Shown: positions 17,401-25,670 of the stretch, piece after piece
Layout: every line of letters starts with the position of its first letter
Position numbering within the stretch: the stretch's first letter is position 1
DNA from: Puniceicoccales bacterium
Lineage (GTDB): Bacteria > Verrucomicrobiota > Verrucomicrobiia > Opitutales > UBA953
DNA: 36,403 nucleotides
NCBI GenBank assembly: GCA_031273045.1
Contig: JAISSQ010000057.1
Span: forward strand, 1 to 36,403
Direction of reading: 5' to 3'
Translations under genes and position numbers: made by a program
Notes under the pieces: model-generated
What the model saw: only the letters and a program-made list of their open reading frames with translations
Databases searched by the model: none
What the model was told of the DNA's origin: nothing

Positions 17401-18076
17401 CGGCGAGATTTCGCCGCTCGCGACGACCGCCACCGGTGACGGCCGCACCGCGCTCACGCTCGACTTGTGCGGCTACGGAAGCGCATTTGTCGTGTTCCGC
17501 GAACCTACTTCCGCCGGTGCCGAAAAACCGTTTGCGGAAACAACCGAAGAGAAAATTCCACTGACCGCCCCGTGGTCGGTTTCGTTCGAGGGAAAATGGG
17601 GCGGACCGCCGGCACCGGTGACATTCAAAGAACTCGTCCCGTGGCAAAAGCACGACGACCCGCGCATTCGTTTTTACAGCGGCCCGGCGACCTACAAAAC
17701 AACTTTCAACCTGCCGCCGGCGGTGCTCGATGAAATTCGGAAAACGAAAAGCAAACCGACCGCAAACTCCGCAAAACTCTATTTGCAATTCGCAAACGTC
17801 AGCGAGATTGCCGACGTTAAACTGAACGGAACCGCGCTCGGCACCATTTGGGCGCGCCCGTTCCGCAAAGACATCACCGGTGCCGTCCGCGCCGGCGCGA
17901 ACACGCTTGAAATTGAAGTGGTTAACCGCTGGGCGAACCGCGTCATCGGCGACGCCTCCCTGCCGCCGGCGCAGCGCGTCTCGCGCACAAACATCAAACG
18001 CCTCACCCCCGCCACGCCCCTGATGGACAGCGGCCTCACCGGACCGGCGGCATTAGTGCTGGTGCAGTCAAAATAA
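14471..18076 (+). CDS. Secreted glycoside hydrolase, GH106-like (alpha-L-rhamnosidase family)
   Basis: The 1,201-residue protein has a clear signal peptide (MKKIFVSALALLAGAVAAGF, cleavage near residue 27). The N-terminal catalytic part begins with YWRWLNGNVTKEAITRDLEG and GGAIIYDLG, then SPEWRELYKHALHEADRLGL and SLNIMSGWNVGGP: the characteristic opening of GH106 proteins. A discoidin-like strand-rich insert follows (about 200-330). Later signatures are LRYLHTDSWECGGMNWTP, FAEEFRRRRGYE and the C-terminal jelly-roll motif LYLQFANVSEIADVKLNG followed by GTIWARPF. GH106 enzymes remove L-rhamnose from plant or bacterial polysaccharides; substrate cannot be told here, and many relatives are uncharacterised. 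The SET gene starts two bases after its stop, implying one transcript. Confidence 0.85.
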   Translation: MKKIFVSALALLAGAVAAGFAPDVFAANNAAVADPLRAGFAAPPDSAKISCYWRWLNGNVTKEAITRDLEGMKKQGFGGAIIYDLGAGGDGNAPVPAGPRYGSPEWRELYKHALHEADRLGLALSLNIMSGWNVGGPFVTPEHAAKLVTFSETQLTGPRRVEIALRTPPARHNFYRDIAVVAFPNKTNAPAKNTAGGASAGAAIAPVLTLSASSSQPDYPVAFAADGDESTFWVCADSNPKKPVTPQRPQTFTLTFSAPVTGDALYLLPRRGYGPKACELFAGAGDAKSQPLARFICNPDRATEIKFPATTARQFTIKINSAYDPTYPQTPRNVQIAEIALLHNRKPVKTSATFAAAGAGGTGGAKPVAVKKRGAKLRDFETKIASREGGDSPNCLRFVNDEPVTPGEEHAALADVRDISQFFQTAGGKLYWDVPEGTWTVLRIGYTMSGAHVSTSSSTWGGAVIDYLSADAFRFFWARAVQPLIDDAGALTGKTLRYLHTDSWECGGMNWTPNFAEEFRRRRGYEITPFLPILTGKILDDRNTSNRFLNDFRRTIADLIRDNHYALMQTLAAPHNIGVKAEAGGPHCGPFDSLQLMGLCDVPMSEFWSKSPRHRITDAARFFLKQPASAAHVFGKKFVAAESFTNIGMYWQESFSDNLKPSLDQAFCEGLNSVVWHGVSCSPLDTGFPGQEFFAGSYFGTKCFVFHKSRDFLSYISRAQFLLQQGLFAADVLEFYGENAPNFTQNKQANTAGALPDFDFDTAPAEALLTRISVRDGGICLPDGMRYRALVLPRRNSISLPVLRKVEKWVVEDGLTIIGPKPEHITGLANNTAETDAEVQRIAARLWGETTDETRATGGAAGGVRKVGKGRVIAGKTALEVLRNDGLKPDFERLAGSNKNPRVDRIHRVVFKNQLAQTDLRPFAAFSPKEVFTTPAAAESGVAAHIYFVANLSPVPDTMRCAFRVNGFRAELWDAVTGEISPLATTATGDGRTALTLDLCGYGSAFVVFREPTSAGAEKPFAETTEEKIPLTAPWSVSFEGKWGGPPAPVTFKELVPWQKHDDPRIRFYSGPATYKTTFNLPPAVLDEIRKTKSKPTANSAKLYLQFANVSEIADVKLNGTALGTIWARPFRKDITGAVRAGANTLEIEVVNRWANRVIGDASLPPAQRVSRTNIKRLTPATPLMDSGLTGPAALVLVQSK

Positions 18077-18077
18077 A

Positions 18078-18725
18078 ATGCGCTCCACAAATAAAACAGA
18101 ACCGAAACGCTCCCGCGCGCATTCCAAACCGCCGCCGTTTGAGATTCACAAATCCGCCATTCACGGCACCGGTGTTTTCGCGGTCAGAGACATCGCCGCC
18201 GGTGAACGAATTGGCGAATACAAAGGCGAGCGAATCACAAAGAAGGAATCGCTGCGGCGCGCCGAAGCGCGCGTTTACAGCAACGCCGCCGGCAGTGCCA
18301 CCGACAGCACCACCGGCAGTGCCGCCGGCGACGATGCCGCGAGCGAAAGGAAAATCTTTATTTTCTCGCTCAACCGGCGGTTCGACCTCGACGGCGACGT
18401 TCCGGAAAATCTCCTGCGCTTCACAAATCATTCCTGCGATGAGAATTGCGAGGTTGTTTTGAGGCGCGGACATCTCTGGTTAGTGGCGCGGCGCGACATC
18501 GCCGCCGGCGAGGAATTGACGTTCGACTACGGTTTTTCGCCCGCCGGTTTTTTCGAGCATCCCTGCCGTTGCGGCGCCGCCGGTTGCACGGGATACATCG
18601 TCGCAAAACCGGAGCGGACGCGCCTTCGCATCCTTCTTGCGCGGCGGAGAAACGTGCGCGCGCCGGCAGCAACTGCCGCCTCAAACCAAAATTCCGCTTC
18701 CCAACCCCCGCCCTGCCCCGCGTAA
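18078..18725 (+). CDS. SET-domain protein lysine methyltransferase
   Basis: The 215-residue protein is almost entirely a SET domain, which transfers methyl groups from S-adenosylmethionine to lysines. Visible motifs: IHGTGVFAVRDIAAGERIGEY (start of the fold), RFTNHSCDENC (Asn117-His-Ser-Cys120, cofactor site), GEELTFDYGF (catalytic Tyr), and a post-SET zinc motif CRCGAAGCTGYI. An insert of about 22 residues rich in Ala, Gly, Ser, Asp and Thr (about 69-90) interrupts the domain and is encoded by repeated ACCGGCAGTGCC-type words. The C-terminus is basic (RLRILLARRRNVRAP), possibly for nucleic acid contact. Target unknown; such genes occur in Verrucomicrobiota and Chlamydiae. It follows the GH106 gene by one base and precedes speA by 11 bases. 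Confidence 0.88.
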   Translation: MRSTNKTEPKRSRAHSKPPPFEIHKSAIHGTGVFAVRDIAAGERIGEYKGERITKKESLRRAEARVYSNAAGSATDSTTGSAAGDDAASERKIFIFSLNRRFDLDGDVPENLLRFTNHSCDENCEVVLRRGHLWLVARRDIAAGEELTFDYGFSPAGFFEHPCRCGAAGCTGYIVAKPERTRLRILLARRRNVRAPAATAASNQNSASQPPPCPA

Positions 18726-18736
18726 TCCGGCGCACG

Positions 18737-20779
18737 ATGTCCGCAGCCAAAGCCGCCGTCACCAAAACCACCGTCACCAAGAACGGAACCCCGCGTCCGC
18801 CGCGTTCGTCGCGCGCCGGTGGCGGAAGCGCCGCCGGCGCCGGTGCCAAAGCCGTTCCCGCGGAGCCGTGGACGCCGCGCGAGGCGGAGGAGTATTACGG
18901 GTTCCGCCGCTGGGGCGGGTCGCATTTCTCGGTGGACGACGGCGGTCTGTTGCGCGTCCACCCGTTGGGCGACCAGCGGGCAATCCGCATTCTCGACATC
19001 ATCCGCGAGGCGGAGAGCATGGGCATCCGGCCGCCGCTGACCATCCGTGTGCAGGACATGCTGCGCCGGCGGGTCATCCAACTCAACGAGGCGTTCCGCG
19101 CGGCGATTCGCGACGAGGAATACGCGGGGCGTTACCGCGGGGTGTTCCCAATCAAGGTCAACCAATTGCGCGAGGTCGTGGAGGAGATTCTCGACGCGGG
19201 CGAGCAATACGACTTCGGGCTGGAGGCGGGCAGCAAACCGGAACTGCTCGTCGCGCTCGCGTTGCTCGAAAACAAGAACGCGCTGCTCGTTTGCAACGGC
19301 TACAAGGACGACGAATACATCCGGCTCGCGCTCATGGGGCGGCGTCTCGGCAAGCAGACAATCATCGTCATCGAGCAACTGTCCGAACTCGACGCCATCA
19401 TCCGGCTCGCGCGCGAGACGGGCGTCGCGCCGCACATCGGGCTGCGGCTCAAACTGACCACCGCCGGTGAGGGCAAGTGGGCGGACAGCACCGGCGAGAA
19501 CGCGAAGTTCGGACTCGCCGCCACGGAGATTGTCGCCGCCGCGCGCAAACTCAAACGCGCACGGATGGGCGACGCGCTGCGCTTGGTGCATTTCCACATC
19601 GGCTCGCAGGTGCCGAACATCGCGACCATCAAAAAGGCGGTCGCCGAGGCGGCGCGCTACTACTGCGAACTCGTCCGAATGGGGTTCCCGATGGGAATGC
19701 TCGACGTCGGCGGCGGGCTGGGCGTGGACTACGACGGAAGCCGCTCGAACTTCGAGAGTTCGATGAACTACAACATGGAGGTCTATGCGCGCGACGTCGT
19801 CGCGAACGTCAAGAGCGTGTGCCACCGGTGCAATGTCGCCGTGCCCGACATCACCTCGGAGAGCGGCCGCGCGCTCGTCGCCCCGCACAGCATTTTGATT
19901 TTCGAGGCGGTTGACCGCATCGTGCGCGGCGACCTCGCGTCAGAACCGCTGCGCGGACGCCATCCGGTCATCGTGCGCGAGATGGAGGACATTTACCGCA
20001 ACCCGTCGCGGCTCGACGCGCTGGAACGCCTGCACGACGCGCGGCAAAAACGCGACGAGGCGCACTCGCTCTTCAACCTCGGCTACCTCGGCTTGGAGGA
20101 GCGCGCAGAGGTTGACCGGCTCTTCTGGCTGACGTGCCGCGACATCCGCGCGAAACTGCCCGCAAGCGCCGCCGCCGCGCCCGACGACATCGCCGCGCTC
20201 GACCGCCTGCTCGCCGAGCAATACGTGTGCAACTTCTCCGTCTTCCAATCGCTGCTCGACCACTGGGCGCTCGACCAACTCTTCCCAATCGCGCCCGTGC
20301 ACCGGCTCGACGAAAAACCGACGCAACCGGCGACGCTCGTTGACATCACGTGCGACAGCGACGGCAAGGTCTCCGACTTCATTGATGTCGAGGACGTGCG
20401 CCACACGCTCGACCTGCACCCGCTCGTTCCGGGCAAACGCTACTACCTCGGCGCGTTCCTCGTCGGCGCCTATCAGGACATCATGGGCGACCTGCACAAC
20501 CTCTTCGGGCGCGTCAACGAAGTGCACGTCTTTTTGGAGGACGACGAGGCGGACGGCTTCTACATCGAGGAAACCATCGAGGGGTCCACGACGGACAAGA
20601 TTCTGGGCATGATTCAATACTCCGCCGACGACTTGTGCCGCATGCTCAAACGCCAGATTGACCGCGCCACGCGCAACGACGAGGTGAAGCCGCGCGAGGG
20701 CGTCGCGCTACTCGAAACCTACGAGAAACTCATCCGCTCCAAGACCTACCTCGTCACCGGCGGCGGAAAACGGAAGTAG
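18737..20779 (+). CDS. speA: Biosynthetic arginine decarboxylase
   Basis: The PLP enzyme converts arginine to agmatine, the first step of the agmatine route to putrescine and spermidine. The 680-residue length is near the E. coli enzyme (about 658). The ATG at 18737 is preferred; the first 45 residues are a Lys/Thr/Ala/Gly-rich extension before the conserved YYGFRRWGGSHFSV. Motifs: RGVFPIKVNQ with the PLP lysine at 140, GLEAGSKPEL, CNGYKDDEYI, GLRLKLT, KFGLAATEI, HFHIGSQVPN, DVGGGLGVDYDGS, and TCDSDGKVSDFID near the C-terminus with the second active-site Cys. Gene context shows no other polyamine genes. A terminator hairpin directly follows the stop codon and faces proB, which is convergent. 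Confidence 0.96.
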   Translation: MSAAKAAVTKTTVTKNGTPRPPRSSRAGGGSAAGAGAKAVPAEPWTPREAEEYYGFRRWGGSHFSVDDGGLLRVHPLGDQRAIRILDIIREAESMGIRPPLTIRVQDMLRRRVIQLNEAFRAAIRDEEYAGRYRGVFPIKVNQLREVVEEILDAGEQYDFGLEAGSKPELLVALALLENKNALLVCNGYKDDEYIRLALMGRRLGKQTIIVIEQLSELDAIIRLARETGVAPHIGLRLKLTTAGEGKWADSTGENAKFGLAATEIVAAARKLKRARMGDALRLVHFHIGSQVPNIATIKKAVAEAARYYCELVRMGFPMGMLDVGGGLGVDYDGSRSNFESSMNYNMEVYARDVVANVKSVCHRCNVAVPDITSESGRALVAPHSILIFEAVDRIVRGDLASEPLRGRHPVIVREMEDIYRNPSRLDALERLHDARQKRDEAHSLFNLGYLGLEERAEVDRLFWLTCRDIRAKLPASAAAAPDDIAALDRLLAEQYVCNFSVFQSLLDHWALDQLFPIAPVHRLDEKPTQPATLVDITCDSDGKVSDFIDVEDVRHTLDLHPLVPGKRYYLGAFLVGAYQDIMGDLHNLFGRVNEVHVFLEDDEADGFYIEETIEGSTTDKILGMIQYSADDLCRMLKRQIDRATRNDEVKPREGVALLETYEKLIRSKTYLVTGGGKRK

Positions 20780-20803
20780 GGGACGACAAGGGCGTCTCTT
20801 TTT
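20780..20803 (+). terminator. Intrinsic terminator after speA
   Basis: GGGACG (20780-20785) pairs with CGTCTC (20793-20798, one G-T pair) around a 7-base loop, followed by TTTTT. It starts directly after the speA stop codon (20777-20779) and reaches the end of the convergent proB gene. Confidence 0.65.
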
Positions 20804-21573
20804 CAGGCGCGCAGACGGAAGACCGTTCCGCGAAAGTCGCCCGACGCGATGGCGGGCAGGATGTCCGGCGCGCGCCCGTTCGCGATGATGGTCTCGGCGC
20901 CGACGGTTGCGGCGATTTCCGCCGCGAGCACCTTGGTCGCCATGCCGCCGACATTGCGCTGGCTCGCGGTGCCGGCGGCGAGGGCGCGGATTTTGTCGTC
21001 CACGACCTTCACAAGCGGGACGAGTTCGCCGGTGCCGTCGGTGCTGGTCATCAATCCGTCCACGGAGGACAGAATGATGAGTTTTCCGGCTCCGACGAGT
21101 GTTGCGGCGTAGGCGGAGAGGCGGTCGTTGTCGCCGACCTTGATTTCCTCGCTGGCGATGGCGTCGTTCTCGTTGACGATTGGCAGGAAGCGTCGCTGGG
21201 CGAGCAGGTGTTCGAGCGTTTGGGCGGCGTTTCGGCAGCACGAACGGCTGTCGAGATTGGCGTGCGTGAGCAGCAGTTGCGCGCCGAGCAGGTCGTGTTT
21301 GCGCAGGTGCCGCTGGTATTCGGACATGAGTTCGATTTGCCCGATTGTGGCGCACGCTTGGAGACCGGTGGTGGCGCGCGGGCGCTCCTCCAACCCCATC
21401 GCGGTCATGCCGGCGGCGATTGCGCCGGAGGAGACGAGGACGATTTCGATTCCCTCCGCCATGAGGCGGGCGACCTGTCCGACGAGCAGCCCGACCTGTT
21501 TGCGGTCAATCTCGCCCGTTTTGCGGGTCAGCAGCCCCGTTCCCAGTTTCACCACCCAACGGTTTTTCTTCAT
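20803..21573 (-). CDS. proB: Glutamate 5-kinase
   Basis: ProB phosphorylates the gamma-carboxyl of glutamate in the first step of proline synthesis. The 256-residue protein is an amino-acid kinase domain: VVKLGTGLLT near the N-terminus, VLVSSGAIAAGM, PIVNENDAIASEEIKVGDNDRLSA, SSVDGLMT and VGGMATKVLAA, followed by IIANGRAPDIL. It ends there, without the C-terminal PUA domain of E. coli ProB (367 residues), a natural short form found in many bacteria. No proA is adjacent. It is convergent with speA and divergent from rpoZ. No Shine-Dalgarno sequence precedes the start. Confidence 0.95.
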   Translation of the reverse strand: MKKNRWVVKLGTGLLTRKTGEIDRKQVGLLVGQVARLMAEGIEIVLVSSGAIAAGMTAMGLEERPRATTGLQACATIGQIELMSEYQRHLRKHDLLGAQLLLTHANLDSRSCCRNAAQTLEHLLAQRRFLPIVNENDAIASEEIKVGDNDRLSAYAATLVGAGKLIILSSVDGLMTSTDGTGELVPLVKVVDDKIRALAAGTASQRNVGGMATKVLAAEIAATVGAETIIANGRAPDILPAIASGDFRGTVFRLRA

Positions 21574-21741
21574 GCGCCGCCAGCGTGCTGCCGGCGCGCC
21601 GCCTTGTCAAACGGACGCTCGCGCGCCGCCGCCGGCAAATCCCCGCTTGCAAAACACGTCCCCGCCGCCATGCTCCCCCGCCCAGCAAGAGAACACTGCA
21701 AACACCACCGCAAACTCATAGAAAGAACTCCCTGCACTTCC

Positions 21742-21951
21742 ATGCGTGACGAATATCTGAAAGCCGCCAGCAAGGTCATCACCGACCCGAACATCCTCAT
21801 CAACGTCGTTTCCCGCCGCGTCAAACAACTCAAAAGCGGCATGGAGTCGTTCATCCAGACCATTGAGACGCTCGACCACGAGGACGTCGCCCTGCGCGAA
21901 ATCGCCGAGGGGAAAATCTCCTACGAGTTGTTTTCGCCGGACAAGGAGTAA
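21742..21951 (+). CDS. rpoZ: RNA polymerase omega subunit
   Basis: The 69-residue protein matches the omega family: KVITDPNILINVVSRRVKQL is the conserved N-terminal helix pair and EDVALREIAEGKISYE the end of the fold. Omega aids assembly of the polymerase beta-prime subunit and binds ppGpp in some bacteria. The ATG at 21742 is preceded by no clear Shine-Dalgarno sequence. smpB begins six bases after the stop, so the two are almost certainly one operon. Confidence 0.85.
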   Translation: MRDEYLKAASKVITDPNILINVVSRRVKQLKSGMESFIQTIETLDHEDVALREIAEGKISYELFSPDKE

Positions 21952-21957
21952 CGCCGC

Positions 21958-22431
21958 ATGGCCGCCAGAAAAAGCGCGCCGCCGGTTCGGGAGTTCCGCA
22001 ACGCCAAGGCGGGGCGGGATTATTTTTTGGAGCAACGCTTCGAGGCGGGAATCGTGCTCACCGGCACCGAAATCAAATCCGTCCGCAACGGCGGCGTGAA
22101 CCTCGCCGACAGTTTTGTGCGTCTCGACGGCGGCATCCCCGTCCTCTACCACGCGCACATCACCGAGTATAACTTCGGAAACCTCAACAACCACGCCCCC
22201 TACCGCCCGCGCAAACTGCTCCTGAAAAAGCGCGAAATCCGCAAACTCGCAGACGCCACCAAGTCCGGCGGATACACGGTCGTTCCGACGCGCCTCTATT
22301 TCAAGGGCGCGCTGGCGAAAGTCGAAATCGCCGTCGCCAAGGGCAAGCAGCACCACGACCGGCGCGAGGATTTGAAGAAGCGCGAGGCGGACCGCGAAAT
22401 CCGCCGCACCCTCGCCAGCCGCCGCCGGTAA
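21958..22431 (+). CDS. smpB: tmRNA-binding protein SmpB
   Basis: SmpB carries tmRNA to stalled ribosomes for trans-translation. At 157 residues it is of normal length. The beta-barrel shows RDYFLEQRFEAGIVLTGTEI, KSVRNGGVNLADSFVR, HITEYNFGNLNNHAP, RPRKLLLKKREI, and GYTVVPTRLYFK, followed by AKVEIAVAKGKQHHDRRE and a basic tail REIRRTLASRRR that inserts into the ribosomal mRNA channel. An AAGGAG (21944-21949) formed by the end of rpoZ sits nine bases upstream of the ATG and is the clearest Shine-Dalgarno sequence in the window. Confidence 0.96.
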   Translation: MAARKSAPPVREFRNAKAGRDYFLEQRFEAGIVLTGTEIKSVRNGGVNLADSFVRLDGGIPVLYHAHITEYNFGNLNNHAPYRPRKLLLKKREIRKLADATKSGGYTVVPTRLYFKGALAKVEIAVAKGKQHHDRREDLKKREADREIRRTLASRRR

Positions 22432-22602
22432 ACGAACCTCCGCCGCCGGTGGTGCTACCGCCGGTGGTTCCGGTGACGGCGGTGCCGGTGGTGGCGGTAG
22501 CGGGGAAGGAAAAAGGAACGCGCCGCCGGTGCCGGAACCTTCGCGTTTGCGGGGCTGTTTGCTTCCGGCGTCCCTCCACTTTCTCGCACTCAAACCTCGC
22601 TC
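22432..22602. repeat. Intergenic region dense in CCGGTG/CCGCCG words
   Basis: The first 80 bases are almost entirely repeats of CCGGTGG, CCGCCGG and GGTGGCGG units, the same words that encode Ala/Gly/Thr/Pro linkers inside genes of this window. The remainder is ordinary. It must hold the promoter of the 22603 gene if that gene is separate from rpoZ-smpB; no convincing boxes were found. Confidence 0.5.
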
Positions 22603-25600
22603 ATGAAAACGTTCCCCGTCCCCTCGGTTGGTTTCTTTGGTTTCGCGCTCGCCGTTTTGTTTGCGGCACCGGTAGTGCTCGGTGCCGGCGGCACTGGCGG
22701 CACCGGCGGCGTGGTTGCCGCGCCCGCGTCCGCCGCGCCCGCGTCCGCCAAGTCCGCGCCGGTGCCGGCGTTCGCGACGGTGGAGACCGGCGTGGTGCGG
22801 GTTTCGACGCCGGCGCAAAAACTCTCCGTCGCGCTCAACGGTGCGCGCGACCTCTACCTTGTCGCCACCACCGGCGGGGACTCCTACGACTACGACCAGG
22901 CGTTGTGGGGCGACCCGGTGCTGGTCACCGCCGGCGGCGAGCGTGTGCCGCTCTCGTCGCTCAAGCCGGCGTCGGCGCGCACGGGCTGGGGCGGGTTGCT
23001 TGTTGACCACGCGCTGGGGGGCGGCGATTTGCGGGTCGGTCAGCGGCGGTTCGCGCGGGGGTTCTGGGCGCACGCGCCGTCGCAGTTGCACTTCAAACTC
23101 GATGGCAAGACCTACGTGCGCTTCGAGTCCTTCGTCGGGCTGTCGCCGTCGGCAAAGAACGGCACCGTGGTGTTTCAGGTGCGGGCGGTGCCGGCGGACT
23201 TGTCGGCGCAGTTCGCGAAGTCGGGCGGCGGCGGCGCGTCGGGGCGGACGGCGGCACCGGCGCCGAAGGTGGCGTCCGCCGGCGCGACGAAGTTCGCGTT
23301 CAACGCCGAGGCCGCCGCGCGGTTGCGCGCCGCCGGTGTGAACGAGTTGCTGTTCATTCGCCGGCTGACGTTCACGGCGAACCACGTCTATACCGATTTC
23401 ATCAACTCGCGCTGGCTGCCCGGCGGGGGCATTTGCGCGCTCGACCTGCGCACCGGCACCGTGCGCGAAATCGCGCCGGAGTTCACCAAGACCGGCGTGG
23501 TGGGCTGGTTCGACCTGTCGTTCGACGCGAAGAAAATCGTCTTCGACTTCAAGGCCGGCCCGAACGAGGGCTACCGCATTTACGAGGTCGGCGTGGACGG
23601 CTCGGGGCTGCGCCAAATCACGTTCCCGCCTGAAAACGAGGCCGCGCTCATCGCCAAATACCGGCGCGGCTACCACCACGGCACCGACGACATGGACCCG
23701 TGCTACCTGCCCGACGGCGGTATCGCGTTCACCTCGACGCGCTGCCAGTTCTCCGTCCTGTGCGACAGCGGCGACGGTTTCACCGTGAAAAACCTCCACC
23801 GCGTCAACGCCGACGGCTCCGGCCTGCGCGCGCTCTCCTACAGCCCGTTGAGCGAGGCGAACCCCGTGCTCATGCCCGACGGCCGAATCCTCTACCACCG
23901 GTGGGAATACGTGGACAAGGCCGCCGGCAACTGCAAGGCACTCTGGGCGATGAACCCCGACGGCTCCGGCTCCGCCGAGGTCTATGGCAACACCATCTCG
24001 TTCCCCGAAACCAAAATCCAAGCACGCCCAATCCCCGGCGCGCCCGGCCGCGTCGTCATGCTCGGCGCCTCCCACTGGATTAACAACGCCCTCGGCACAA
24101 TCATCGTCGTGGACACCTCGAAAAACATCCGCAGCGCCGACTCCATGCGCTACGTCACCGGCGACGTCGCCGCGTTCGCCCACGACGGCTTCCACTTCAA
24201 GGACGCCGACGGCAAGTGGTTCTACAACCGCGACGGCAAGCCCGGCCGCCTCTTTCGCAACCCGTGGCCCGTCTCCGAAAACCTCTTCATCGCCGCCCGC
24301 AAACCCGCCGGCCCCGCGTGGAGCGACCCAACCGCCTACGGCCTCGCGCTCGTTGACGGCACCGGCGCCGACACCCCGCTCCTCACCGACCCGGGCTGCT
24401 CGCTCTGGCTCCCCGTCGCCCTCGCGACACGCCCCCGACCCCCGCAAGCCACCGGCGCCGCCCTCGACGACGACCTCGCCGCCAAAGGCCTCGCCCGCTG
24501 CATCGTCACCGACATCTACACCGGCCTCGAAGGCGTCCCCCGCGGCACCGTCAAACACCTCCGCATCCTCGAACAAGTCCCCCGCCCCTGGGCCGCGCGC
24601 CGCGACGGCAACACCGCCGGCATGGCGCACAGCGCCGTTGGCGACGGCTTCCTCTCCGTCAAAGTCCAGCACGGCGTCGTCCCCGTCGAGGACGACGGCT
24701 CCGCCCACTTCCTCGTCCCCGCCGGCCGCGCCATCTACTTCCAAGCCCTCGACGCCGACTACCGCGCCCTCCAGACCGAGCGCACCTACGTCAACTACCT
24801 CCCCGGCGAAACCCGCAGTTGCATCGGCTGCCACGAAACCCCCGACATCGTCCCCTCGCGCTTCACCGCCGGCGGCAACCCCAAAGCCCTCCGCCGCCCC
24901 GCCAGCACCCCCGCCCCCCAGCGCGGCCAGCGCGACGCCGCCCTCGTCTTCGACTACGAACGCCAAATCCAACCCATCTGGAACCGCCGCTGCGCCGAAT
25001 GCCACACCGGCGCCAAACCCGAAGCCGGACTCAACCTCGCCGCCACCCCCGCCGGCGTCTATAACACCTCCTACAACTCCCTCACCCGCGCCGCCCGCCG
25101 CGCCGGCGAACTCCTCGGCCAGCACCGCCGCTACCGCAACGAAGACGCCGCCAGCAACGGCATCGAATACCTCGCCCCCATGAGCACCGGCGCCATCAGC
25201 AGCCCACTGTCCGCATTCCTGCACGGACGAAGCACAGTGGGCAGTGGTCTGAAATCAGTGGACAGTGGTCAGTGGACAGTGGCCAGTGAACGGGGAGCAG
25301 CGTCCAGCACTTCAAAACCACTGACCACTGACCACCGGCCACTGACCACTTCTCCCACGCCCCCGCTCGCCTACCGCGTCTCCCCGCCCGCCGGCAACGC
25401 CGCCGAACGCGCCCGAACCGACGCCAACGCCCTTGCCGCCCGCCTCGTCAAAGCCCACGCCGGCACCGTCAAACTCACCCCCGAAGAACTCCTCCTCGTG
25501 GACAACTGGCTCGACATCAACTGCCAGTTCCACCCCTCCTACTGGGGCGCGAAGAACGTCCGCTTCGCCACCCAGCCCGACTACCGCCGCCCCGTCACCT

Positions 25601-25662
25601 TCGAGCAAGCCCGCTCCACCACACCCCCGCCCCCCGCCGCCCTCGGTGCTGCGGGCCTCTGA
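22603..25662 (+). CDS. Secreted NPCBM / beta-propeller / dihaem cytochrome c protein
   Basis: This 1,019-residue protein has a signal peptide (PSVGFFGFALAVLFAAPVVLG). Residues about 55-205 resemble an NPCBM carbohydrate-binding module (FARGFWAHAPSQLHFKLDGK). Residues about 240-700 are PD40/TolB-like propeller blades (FTANHVYTDFINSRWLPGGG, MDPCYLPDGGIAFTSTR, ANPVLMPDGRILYHRWEYVD), as in hydrazine-synthase-alpha-like proteins of Planctomycetes and Verrucomicrobiota. Two haem c sites follow: CIGCH at 740-744 and CAECH at 797-801. This suggests a surface redox protein; hydrazine chemistry is not implied. Between residues about 867 and 917 a CAGTGG-type repeat is translated in frame, splitting the C-terminal cytochrome-like region. 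It is convergent with the other dihaem gene at 25847. Confidence 0.8.
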   Translation: MKTFPVPSVGFFGFALAVLFAAPVVLGAGGTGGTGGVVAAPASAAPASAKSAPVPAFATVETGVVRVSTPAQKLSVALNGARDLYLVATTGGDSYDYDQALWGDPVLVTAGGERVPLSSLKPASARTGWGGLLVDHALGGGDLRVGQRRFARGFWAHAPSQLHFKLDGKTYVRFESFVGLSPSAKNGTVVFQVRAVPADLSAQFAKSGGGGASGRTAAPAPKVASAGATKFAFNAEAAARLRAAGVNELLFIRRLTFTANHVYTDFINSRWLPGGGICALDLRTGTVREIAPEFTKTGVVGWFDLSFDAKKIVFDFKAGPNEGYRIYEVGVDGSGLRQITFPPENEAALIAKYRRGYHHGTDDMDPCYLPDGGIAFTSTRCQFSVLCDSGDGFTVKNLHRVNADGSGLRALSYSPLSEANPVLMPDGRILYHRWEYVDKAAGNCKALWAMNPDGSGSAEVYGNTISFPETKIQARPIPGAPGRVVMLGASHWINNALGTIIVVDTSKNIRSADSMRYVTGDVAAFAHDGFHFKDADGKWFYNRDGKPGRLFRNPWPVSENLFIAARKPAGPAWSDPTAYGLALVDGTGADTPLLTDPGCSLWLPVALATRPRPPQATGAALDDDLAAKGLARCIVTDIYTGLEGVPRGTVKHLRILEQVPRPWAARRDGNTAGMAHSAVGDGFLSVKVQHGVVPVEDDGSAHFLVPAGRAIYFQALDADYRALQTERTYVNYLPGETRSCIGCHETPDIVPSRFTAGGNPKALRRPASTPAPQRGQRDAALVFDYERQIQPIWNRRCAECHTGAKPEAGLNLAATPAGVYNTSYNSLTRAARRAGELLGQHRRYRNEDAASNGIEYLAPMSTGAISSPLSAFLHGRSTVGSGLKSVDSGQWTVASERGAASSTSKPLTTDHRPLTTSPTPPLAYRVSPPAGNAAERARTDANALAARLVKAHAGTVKLTPEELLLVDNWLDINCQFHPSYWGAKNVRFATQPDYRRPVTFEQARSTTPPPPAALGAAGL
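25203..25351. repeat. CAGTGG-type inverted repeat inside the dihaem gene
   Basis: Left arm 25239-25288 is a run of CAGTGG(A/T)C units; right arm 25317-25350 is made of the reverse units (CCACTGACCACTGACCA type). A smaller hairpin (CCCACTGT at 25203-25210 with ACAGTGGG at 25234-25241) flanks it. It is read through in frame as a Ser/Thr-rich stretch. Such repeats are normally intergenic. Confidence 0.8.
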
Positions 25663-25670
25663 CTCCGCAA

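Noticed and set aside
21607-25224. A 1,205-codon minus-strand open frame
   Set aside because: It is antisense to rpoZ, smpB and the dihaem gene, which carry clear family motifs; its own translation is low-complexity Gly/Val/Glu.
22603-25662. Hydrazine synthase subunit
   Set aside because: Resemblance is limited to the propeller and haem architecture common in Planctomycetes and Verrucomicrobiota. No other anammox genes are near.
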